Below, piece by piece: positions 16,428-22,801 of a stretch of 64,000 bases of DNA. This DNA is from Haloterrigena alkaliphila (GTDB taxonomy: Archaea; Halobacteriota; Halobacteria; Halobacteriales; Natrialbaceae): NCBI RefSeq assembly GCF_017352155.2, contig NZ_CP071462.1, positions 310,001 through 374,000 of the forward strand. Direction: 5' to 3'. A program made the position numbers and the translations under genes. Below the pieces are notes generated by a model, which was not told where the DNA came from, searched no databases, and was given only the letters and a program-made list of their open reading frames with translations. Positions within the stretch are counted from its first letter, which is position 1. Every line of letters begins with the position of its first letter.

Positions 16428-17408
16428 CTATCCCCGAATCTCGAGCAGTTTCTCCCGACCCGGCGCGATCAGTTCGTCCAGGTAGCTCGCCAGCGTCCCC
16501 TTCGCGTCGGCGGGGTGGAGTTCGCCCGACTCGAGGTCCGCGGCCAGCGACTCGTAGTCGTCGTAGCGCAGATCGCCGCCGTACTTCTCGGGTCGTTCGA
16601 CGACGACTTCCTCGAAACGGGGGAAGACGTGGTACTCGAAGAGTTCGAGCACGGGGTTCTCGAGGTCGCCCTCTGGATCCCGGGTCGGCGGACAGAACGC
16701 CGAGTTGACCTTCTCCTCGAGGTCGTCCGTCGAGTCCTCCATCGAGATGGTGACGCCCTCGCTCGAGGACATCTTCCCCTCGCCGCTGGTGAGGTCGGCG
16801 ACGATGGGCGTGTGGAGGGCGGGCCGCACGTCGTAGCCGAGTTCGGGCAGTTCCTCGCGAGCGAGCATGTGGACTTTGCGCTGGTCGAGGCCGCCGACGG
16901 CGAGGTCGAGGTCGAGGTACTCGATGTCCAGCGTCTGCATCAGCGGGTAGACGACGTGGCTCACCTTCGCGGTCTCGCCGCCCTGAATCTCGGCCATCGC
17001 GCGCTGAGCGCGGTTGAGCGTCGTCGAGAGCTCGAGTTCGTGTAAGTCGAGGGCGTACTCCTCGTCGAGTTGGAACTCGGAACCGTAGACGAACTCCGTC
17101 TGCTCCTCGTCGAGGCCGTAGGCGACGAACTGCGCCTTCATCTGTTCTGCGGTGTCGCGAATCTCCTCGAAGGTGCCCTTCCCGTTGAGGTAGGCGTGGA
17201 CGTCCGCCAGCAGGACGACGACCCCCATGCCCGCCTCCTGCAGGTCGATGAGCTTGTTCGCCGTCAGCAGGTGGCCGAGGTGGAGCACGCCCGAGGGCTC
17301 GTAACCGACGTAAGCGCGCTTGCCGTCGGGATCGTCGGCGAGTTCGCGCACCTCCTCGTCGGTCACGACCTCCTCGGCGTTTCGGGTGATCAGGTCGTAG
17401 GTATCCAT
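16428..17408 (-). CDS. tyrS: Tyrosyl-tRNA synthetase
   Basis: The 326-residue class I synthetase is of the compact archaeal/eukaryal TyrRS type. It has the HIGH-type motif HLGH in EPSGVLHLGHLL and the KMSKS-type motif KMSSSEG, and VGGLDQRKVHMLAREEL contacts the substrate. No extra C-terminal domain is present, as usual for archaea. It charges tRNA-Tyr. It converges with the Bat-type regulator with a gap of 27 nt. Confidence 0.96.
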   Translation of the reverse strand: MDTYDLITRNAEEVVTDEEVRELADDPDGKRAYVGYEPSGVLHLGHLLTANKLIDLQEAGMGVVVLLADVHAYLNGKGTFEEIRDTAEQMKAQFVAYGLDEEQTEFVYGSEFQLDEEYALDLHELELSTTLNRAQRAMAEIQGGETAKVSHVVYPLMQTLDIEYLDLDLAVGGLDQRKVHMLAREELPELGYDVRPALHTPIVADLTSGEGKMSSSEGVTISMEDSTDDLEEKVNSAFCPPTRDPEGDLENPVLELFEYHVFPRFEEVVVERPEKYGGDLRYDDYESLAADLESGELHPADAKGTLASYLDELIAPGREKLLEIRG

Positions 17409-17466
17409 TCCTGTCGAAGTGAAATCAGCGGACGGATTTATGACTTTGTGAACGCGTCGGCCGCTC

Positions 17467-17661
17467 TCAAAACGGTTTCAGCGACTCGACCCGCTCGCGG
17501 GCCGTTCCCGCGAGGTAGCCGGTCGCCGCACCGACGCCGACCCCGACCGCTCCGCCCGCGGGTCCGGCAACGCCGCCGACTCGTCCGCCCAGTTTCGCTC
17601 TCTCGGCCGCGCCGCGGGAGGCGTGTTCGGATCGCAGACACGGTGGCTCGAGCGATGGCAT
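17467..17661 (-). CDS. Small glycine-rich protein, doubtful
   Basis: This possible 64-residue protein has a Gly/Val/Ala-rich stretch (GGRVGGVAGPAGGAVGVGVG) that could form one glycine-zipper membrane helix, followed by ATGYLAGTARERVESLKPF. It lies 58 nt upstream of tyrS on the same strand. No family is recognised. The overlapping frame at 17438-17755 looks non-coding. Confidence 0.4.
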   Translation of the reverse strand: MPSLEPPCLRSEHASRGAAERAKLGGRVGGVAGPAGGAVGVGVGAATGYLAGTARERVESLKPF

Positions 17662-17786
17662 CGGTCCGCGATTCGACCCGTGAGGGAATAGTAGTTACCG
17701 ATTCGAAAGAAATCGAGTCACTTCGAACCCAGTCGGCGGGTGAGGAGCACGTCACGAACCGCCACCGCGAGGCGGCTCAGCGAGCG

Positions 17787-18086
17787 TTATGCCGATTCCG
17801 CCAGATCCCGTCGAACCGTGACGGTCCCATCTTGCTGAACGTGGATGCGATAGCCGTGATAGGAAAATTCGAGTTCGGCGTCGGCGTCCGGCTCCGGCGG
17901 CGACGTGAAGAGATCGGCGACCAGATCGTCGGCGCGGTCGTAGATCGGTGCGAGGTTCATTGCGTCGGTCTCCTCGAGCTCGGCGACGAGCTCCACGAGC
18001 TGGACCGCCGGTGCGTTCCGGGTCGTCTCGAGTTCGCGGCGCGCGACGATATCGTCGTCGTCCGGCGGATCGATCGACTCGGTCAT
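17787..18086 (-). CDS. HalOD1 output-domain protein
   Basis: The 99-residue protein is a stand-alone HalOD1 domain. It has a helix pair with LVELVAELEETDAMNLAPIYD, then strands LEFSYHGYRIHVQQDGTVTV. HalOD1 usually follows receiver or other sensor domains in haloarchaeal signalling proteins; free copies have no known role. It is divergent from the amber-interrupted gene. Confidence 0.85.
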   Translation of the reverse strand: MTESIDPPDDDDIVARRELETTRNAPAVQLVELVAELEETDAMNLAPIYDRADDLVADLFTSPPEPDADAELEFSYHGYRIHVQQDGTVTVRRDLAESA

Positions 18087-18205
18087 CGGTCAGACTGTCG
18101 GCAGTGATCCCCCTAACGTTTCTACCGGCTGTGGCAGGCCCGGCCATGATAGCCGCGGGAGCGTCCCGAATACACTTGCCGCTGGCTCGCGTACTCGGCC
18201 CGACG

Positions 18206-18862
18206 ATGACCTACAGAGAGGACGCCATCAACGCCCTCCGGCGAAGCCTCCTGCCCCAGCTTCACTACCTCTTCGAGGGCAGCTTCGGCGGCTACGCCGT
18301 CAGCCACACCACGGCCGACGAGTACGCGCTGACGGCCCACTGTTCGGAGGCCCGACTCGAGTCGATCCTCGAGGACCTCGGCTTCTCGCGCAACCCCATC
18401 GCGTCGCTGTAGGTCCGGCTGGACGGCAACACCTCGGAGGGATCGTGGGTGTGGCGGCCGTCGCCGCTCGCGGACGACCAGCTCCACGTCGTACTCCACG
18501 CGATCGAGGACGCCGAGAAGGTGGACGTCTACGCCCACTGGGAGCACTCGTGGATCCGGCATCCGTACAAACACTACGTCGCGCGGGCGTACGACGCCGA
18601 GAAGGGCGTCAGGCTGGCGCGGAAGTGGCTCGTCGACTACGAGCGGCGGTGTCTCAACGGCTCCGACGGGATCGCCTACGAGATCGACGACTCCCTGTCG
18701 CGGGCGGCCAGCGAGTACCTCTCGCTGTCGTACTATCGGGTCGAAGAACGCATCGCGTCGATAAAATCGCGACTCCCCGGTATCGACGCCGAACGGAACT
18801 ACGTCATCGATCGCGAGGACGCGCGCGACGCCGTCTCGCCGACGATCACGGACCGATTCTGA
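18206..18862 (+). pseudogene. Haloarchaeal protein gene split by an in-frame TAG
   Basis: An ATG at 18206 opens 68 codons (MTYREDAINALRRSLL to FSRNPIASL) and stops at TAG 18410-18412. The same frame continues for 150 codons (VRLDGNTSEGSWVWRPSPLA to PTITDRF) up to 18862 with protein-like composition, so the original product was about 218 residues. No frameshift is needed; one base change (for example AAG to TAG) explains the break. An ATG at 18449 could make a separate C-terminal part. The family is not recognised. It may be a decayed gene, a sequencing error, or a read-through gene. Confidence 0.65.
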
Positions 18863-18898
18863 GTCCCGATTGGGGCGGGTCGCACCTCGAGTCAGTCG

Positions 18899-19678
18899 CT
18901 ATAGCTCACCCGACCGAATCCGGTCCTCGGCGGCCTCGAGGGCCGCCTCCCGATCGAATTCCTCGATGATCGCTCGCAACGACGTCTCGTCGGCGTCGGC
19001 GAGTTCCCGCGCGTGCTCGGTCATGTTCGGGACGGCGCGGATGATGTTGTCGACGATCGGCACGTCCGCGACCTGCGGCGACCGCGAGAGCGGGTTGAGG
19101 TCGATCACGATTTCGACCTTGTCCATCTCGTCTAACGCCTCGGCGCGGTCGCCGTCCTCGAGGGGGACGAGCACGACGTCGGCCGCGTAGATCCCGTCCG
19201 CGTCGACCTTCGCGCGCTGGTGGTCCAGGTTCGGAATCCGCGCGTCGGCCTCGAGCCCCCTAACGTTCTCGGCGCCGTGCTCGCGGAGGTGGTCGGCGAT
19301 CGCCTGAATTCGCTCGTCGGTGCGGTTGAAGAGGTTGACCTCGAGGTCGGCACCGGTGGCCTCGGCCAGGTCGACCATCTCGCCGGGGACGAGCGCGGCG
19401 ACGTTGCCGTTGATCGAGAGCACGGGCCGCTCGGCGAGCAGCAAGTGCGCGGCGGCCGCCCGCTCGGCCTCGTCGGCGCTGGGGATCGTCTCCTCGCCGA
19501 GCAGGTAATCGAAGGCGCTGCCCCGGCCCTCGGCGTGCATCCCCTGCAGGTGCGTGATCCCCTTCTCGACGCCCTTCTCGATTCGGTGGCGGGTGAGCAG
19601 GTCCTGGTATCTCGGGTGGTCCTCCGGAATCTCCTCCTCGTGCTCGACGTCGGCGGAGACGGTGTCGTAATCGGTCAC
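18899..19678 (-). CDS. 4-phosphopantoate--beta-alanine ligase
   Basis: The 259-residue protein matches the archaeal phosphopantothenate synthetase family (DUF137), which joins 4-phosphopantoate and beta-alanine in the archaeal CoA pathway. Seen motifs are GITHLQGMHAEGRGSAFDYL, NGNVAALVPGEMVDLAEATG, FNRTDERIQAIADHL, DGIYAADVVLVPLEDGDRAE and VIDLNPLSRSPQVADVPIVD. It partners pantoate kinase, encoded at 25911-26744 in this window. It is divergent from the methyltransferase. Confidence 0.94.
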   Translation of the reverse strand: MTDYDTVSADVEHEEEIPEDHPRYQDLLTRHRIEKGVEKGITHLQGMHAEGRGSAFDYLLGEETIPSADEAERAAAAHLLLAERPVLSINGNVAALVPGEMVDLAEATGADLEVNLFNRTDERIQAIADHLREHGAENVRGLEADARIPNLDHQRAKVDADGIYAADVVLVPLEDGDRAEALDEMDKVEIVIDLNPLSRSPQVADVPIVDNIIRAVPNMTEHARELADADETSLRAIIEEFDREAALEAAEDRIRSGEL

Positions 19679-19817
19679 GATCGATCACTTGGTTCGATCG
19701 ATAAAAAACGGCCCGATCCGGCGACTGCCCGCGGCCCGGTCGAACGGCGCCGGTCCGATCGCACTCGCGAGGATCCCGTTTAGATCGGGGGAATCGATCC
19801 TGTCGCCAGTTCTACTC

Positions 19818-19834
19818 ATAAAGCCCCGATAGGT
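19818..19834 (+). promoter_or_regulatory. Shared promoter-region motif, copy 1
   Basis: ATAAAGCCCCGATAGGT lies 42 nt before the methyltransferase ATG. A copy with one substitution occurs at 21658-21674 by the Bat-type regulator start. No other copies were noticed. It may be a regulator site that includes a TATA-like ATAAA. Confidence 0.45.
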
Positions 19835-19875
19835 TTCGCGTGAAGCTACTCACTCGAGGCGACGCATCTCCACGT

Positions 19876-20571
19876 ATGGTCACGGACCGACGAGACCGAA
19901 CCCCGACAGCCGATCCCCCCGCCACGGACGACGACCACGCCGACCACCTCGAGCGCAGTCGGACGGTCTGGGACCGCTGGAGCGACTGGTACGGCATGAG
20001 CGAGAAAGATTTCGAACCGATTCGCGAGGCGGCCATCGACCGACTCGACCTGCAGCGGGGCGACCGCGTGCTCGAGATCGGCTGCGGTCCCGGCGTCAAC
20101 TTCGAGCGGGTTCGACGCGATATCGGCGCGGAGGGCGAACTCGTCGCCGTCGACTACAGCCCCGGAATGCTCGAGAACGCACGCGAACGAATCGAGGCAC
20201 ACGGCTGGGAGAACGTCCGGGTGCTCCGGGCCGACGCGACGACGGTCGAGTTCGACGAGCCCTTCGACGCGGCGCTCGCGACGCTCTCCCTCTCGGTTAT
20301 GCCCGACGTTCGCCGCGCCGCGGAGACCGTCTCCCAGTCACTCGTCCCCGGCGCGCGCCTCGCGGTCGTCGACGTTCGGCCGTTTCCGAGCGGCCCCGCT
20401 CGAGTCCTGAACCCCTTCGTCCGACGGTTCTTGCGCTGGTACGCGAACTGGAACCCCGACGATGACGTCGCGGAGTCGCTGGACGACGTCTTCGATACGT
20501 GCGAACTCGTCGACACGCACTTCCTCGGCACCGCGTACACGGCCGTTTGCGGGAAGCGAGACGCCGCGTGA
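19876..20571 (+). CDS. SAM-dependent methyltransferase, class I
   Basis: The 231-residue protein starts MVTDRRDRTPTAD; an earlier in-frame ATG at 19840 is disfavoured. It has the SAM-binding glycine loop VLEIGCGPGVNFERVRR, the acidic ribose contact VAVDYSPGML, a motif-II-like RVLRADATTVEF and TLSLSVMPDVRRAAETV. This is the UbiE/COQ5-like methyltransferase_11 fold. The substrate is unknown. An upstream motif is shared with the regulator gene at 20970-21632. Confidence 0.87.
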   Translation: MVTDRRDRTPTADPPATDDDHADHLERSRTVWDRWSDWYGMSEKDFEPIREAAIDRLDLQRGDRVLEIGCGPGVNFERVRRDIGAEGELVAVDYSPGMLENARERIEAHGWENVRVLRADATTVEFDEPFDAALATLSLSVMPDVRRAAETVSQSLVPGARLAVVDVRPFPSGPARVLNPFVRRFLRWYANWNPDDDVAESLDDVFDTCELVDTHFLGTAYTAVCGKRDAA

Positions 20572-20682
20572 TCTCCCGTTACTCACAGTAGATCGGTTCA
20601 CGGTTTCGTTATCCGCAGTTCCCGTGAAAGCCGCGTTCAGTATCGGCTGAGAACGTACCACGCTCGGCTGAGAAACCGGCGT

Positions 20683-20817
20683 GCGGTGGCGCGCGCTGTC
20701 GGCCGACCGAGCGATAGCGAGGGCGGCTGACGATTTCGTGCGAGGGATGAGCGAACGGAGTGAGCGAATCGGTTGGGGAGGGCGTGGCGATTCCCGGTTG
20801 CCACGATAGCAGGACAG
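20683..20817 (+). repeat. Dispersed about 130-bp repeat, copy A
   Basis: Starting GCGGTGGCGCGCGCTGTC and ending CCACGATAGCAGGACAG, it is closely similar to 47088-47220 (+) and 39640-39769 (-). The core GAGCGAACGGAGTGAGCGAA is nearly identical in all copies. It encodes nothing convincing. It looks like a haloarchaeal MITE-like or REP-like repeat. Confidence 0.75.
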
Positions 20818-20887
20818 TTTTCTTCACCATCCATTCCTATCGAAGCGTCGATCCATCCGCCGAGCGACCGAGCGCAAGGGGAGGAGC

Positions 20888-20949
20888 GTCGTTCGAGACG
20901 CCTTCGGCGTCTCGTGATCACGAAAGACGCGAAGCGTCTTTCGAACGAC
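20888..20949. repeat. Nested double hairpin (three-way palindrome)
   Basis: Outer arms GTCGTTCGA and TCGAACGAC enclose two perfect hairpins: CGAGACGCC-TTC-GGCGTCTCG (20894-20914) and CGAAAGACGC-GAA-GCGTCTTTCG (20921-20943). The 12-bp palindrome TCGTGATCACGA joins them. It sits just beyond the 3' end of the Bat-type regulator, in the gap between convergent genes. It could be a bidirectional terminator or a palindromic mobile element. Confidence 0.7.
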
Positions 20950-20969
20950 AGAGAAAGAGGTTGGTGGAA

Positions 20970-21632
20970 CTATTCACCGATCGACGAGGGCTCATCCTCG
21001 AGCACCCGGTCGACCGCGTTCGCCTCGCCGCGGCGGACGAGTTCCGACGCCGTCGAGACGGCACACTCGAGTTCGTCGGCGACCGCCTCGATACCCGATT
21101 CCCGTGGAATCTCGTAGTAACCGACCGCCCGGGCCGCGCGAAGGGCCGCTTGCTGGCGGTCGGTGATCGACGTGCCGGTGACCGTCACGTCGCCGCTCAC
21201 CCAGCGGACGTCCATGGTCATCCCGTCGGGCACCTCGTCCATCACGGCGGTGAGGGCGGCCGGGTGGCCGACGACGGTCAGCCGAAGCGTCCGATCTGAA
21301 CGGACCTCGATCGGCGGTACGACCACGACGGTCTCCTGTGCGAGAGCGTTCAACAGCGACAGGCCGTCCGCACCGAGCCCCCGTCGAAGGTAGAGGAAAA
21401 ATCCGTCCTCAGTCGGCGTGATATCGTACTCGAGAACGGTCTCCAGGTCCGCCAGCAGCGCCTCGTAGGCCTCGGGATCGCCGTAGACGAACGACGTGAT
21501 CGTCTCGACGCCGTCGACCGCCTGCCCGCCGACGATGACCTCCCGCTCGAGGTCGGGCGACTCGCAGAGCCCCTCGTGAAGCGGCGGCACCGCCTCCGGG
21601 GCGTACTGCAGCCGGATGCCCATCGACTTCAT
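20970..21632 (-). CDS. Bat-type transcriptional regulator (HTH_10)
   Basis: The 220-residue protein begins MKSMGIRLQYAPEAVPPLHE. It has an N-terminal sensing half (SFVYGDPEAYEALLADLETV, SLLNALAQETVVVVPPIEV) and a C-terminal HTH_10 (SITDRQQAALRAARAVGYYEIPRESGIEAVADELECAVSTASELV). The TATA-like TTTTAT at 21657-21664 predicts transcription starting at about 21634, so the ATG at 21632 is leaderless; 21623 is an alternative. The palindrome just upstream of that box suggests self-control. Confidence 0.85.
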   Translation of the reverse strand: MKSMGIRLQYAPEAVPPLHEGLCESPDLEREVIVGGQAVDGVETITSFVYGDPEAYEALLADLETVLEYDITPTEDGFFLYLRRGLGADGLSLLNALAQETVVVVPPIEVRSDRTLRLTVVGHPAALTAVMDEVPDGMTMDVRWVSGDVTVTGTSITDRQQAALRAARAVGYYEIPRESGIEAVADELECAVSTASELVRRGEANAVDRVLEDEPSSIGE

Positions 21633-21656
21633 GGCTCGAGCGTGTCGCCGAGAGCG

Positions 21657-21680
21657 CATAAAACCCCGATAGGTATCGGG
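21657..21680 (-). promoter_or_regulatory. TATA box plus palindromic site, shared motif copy 2
   Basis: On the minus strand the TATA-like box is at 21657-21664. Beside it CCCGAT and ATCGGG (21665-21680) pair perfectly around AGGT. The 17 nt at 21658-21674 match 19818-19834 except for one base. The site lies in the BRE/upstream position of the Bat-type gene and in the region before the divergent gene at 21716. Confidence 0.5.
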
Positions 21681-21715
21681 AGTAGTTCGAGGACGGCGCC
21701 GCTGCAATCGGCGGT

Positions 21716-22702
21716 ATGGACCGACGACTCGGACGGTGGCTGCGTTACGGACTCCCGCTCGGCGCGATCGGCGCCGCCGCGTACGCCGCGTCCCGCTCCC
21801 GCACGGAGCCGTCCGCGAGCGAGCAGCGCGAGCCATCCGGGAACGCGCAGCGCATCATCACCGAACGCCACGGGGCCGCGTTTCTCGTCGGCCGGCGGAT
21901 CGACCCGGGCCGCGTCGACGCGGTCACCGAACACGTGGTACGGACGCTCACCGGGAGCGACTCGCGGCGGTTGCTCGGCCTCGAGGGCGCGAGCACGGCC
22001 TCGCTCTTTCTCGATCGACGCGGAGACGAGCCCGAACTCGTCTGGTACGTCGAAGTCCCGCGCGCCGTCGTCTCGGAGTGGACCGATCCCGACCGGACGG
22101 TCGCCGACGCGTTTCCGATCGCTCACGACGCGCTCGAGGAACCGACCCGGCCGACCGATCGATCGCTGCTCGTCCACGCCGCGAATCCGACGCGACCGCG
22201 GACGCTCGCGCCCAGTGATTCGAGCGCCGGCGAGACGCGATCGCTCGCGGTGGCCGTCGACGGCACGGTCCCGGGCATCGACGTCGATCTGGCTCGAATG
22301 CGGCTGAGACCCGGTCTCCCCGAACGGTTCGCCGACTGGTTCGAGCGCGTGAGCCGGCGCGTGATCGACGGCGACCTCGACCTCGGCCGCATCGAATCCC
22401 GGAGTGCGGAGATGCTGGACGCCGAACGGATGTACACGGAGTCGCTCGTGCTCGAGCGCGGCGAGGACGGCTACGCGTGCTATCTGTACATGGAAGCCGC
22501 GGACATGCGGGCCGTGTACGACGCGTACTACGACACCCGGAATCCGGTCGCGCGGGTGTCGGAACCCCTGGTCGGATGGCTGCTCGAGAATCCCGAGTGC
22601 GTCCTCGAGTACCCCCTCGAGTCCGCCGCAGAACTCCTCGCGCACGCGGTGAATCCGAATCGACCGCGTCGGCCGGACGACCGTCCAGAACGAACGCAGT
22701 GA
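21716..22702 (+). CDS. Haloarchaeal protein with DUF6176-like C-terminal half
   Basis: The 328-residue protein has one N-terminal hydrophobic segment (LRYGLPLGAIGAAAYAASRS) that could anchor it. Residues about 195-310 resemble small haloarchaeal DUF6176 proteins (RLRPGLPERFADWFERVSRR, YACYLYMEAADMRAVYDAYY). Residues 50-150 look like a diverged second copy (RRIDPGRVDAVTEHVVRTL, LVWYVEVPRAVVSEW). Function is unknown. The last codons run into a 17-bp tandem duplication. Confidence 0.65.
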   Translation: MDRRLGRWLRYGLPLGAIGAAAYAASRSRTEPSASEQREPSGNAQRIITERHGAAFLVGRRIDPGRVDAVTEHVVRTLTGSDSRRLLGLEGASTASLFLDRRGDEPELVWYVEVPRAVVSEWTDPDRTVADAFPIAHDALEEPTRPTDRSLLVHAANPTRPRTLAPSDSSAGETRSLAVAVDGTVPGIDVDLARMRLRPGLPERFADWFERVSRRVIDGDLDLGRIESRSAEMLDAERMYTESLVLERGEDGYACYLYMEAADMRAVYDAYYDTRNPVARVSEPLVGWLLENPECVLEYPLESAAELLAHAVNPNRPRRPDDRPERTQ

Positions 22703-22723
22703 AACGACGAACGCAGTGAAACG
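22690..22723 (+). repeat. Two 17-bp tandem copies across a stop codon
   Basis: ACGAACGCAGTGAAACG occurs at 22690-22706 and again at 22707-22723. The first copy contains the TGA of the upstream gene. A slippage duplication is likely. Confidence 0.6.
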
Positions 22724-22736
22724 TTCGGAACGAACG
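22722..22736. terminator. Hairpin between convergent genes
   Basis: CGTTCG-GAA-CGAACG forms a perfect 6-bp stem with a 3-nt loop, 20 nt after the stop of the upstream gene and 66 nt before the 3' end of the convergent gene. A terminator role is inferred from position. Confidence 0.4.
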
Positions 22737-22801
22737 GGGGAAAACGAGCGTCGATCAGCGAGCGATTCGAACCGCTGCGGCTGCCGCGGCCGTCGGCGCG
22801 G

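Noticed and set aside
18410-18412. Amber codon read as pyrrolysine
   Set aside because: There is no PYLIS-like structure or pyl gene in the window; a mutation or error is simpler.
20760-21299. Frame reading through repeat copy A (SERSERIGWGG-like)
   Set aside because: It only translates the dispersed repeat and the antisense of the Bat-type gene.
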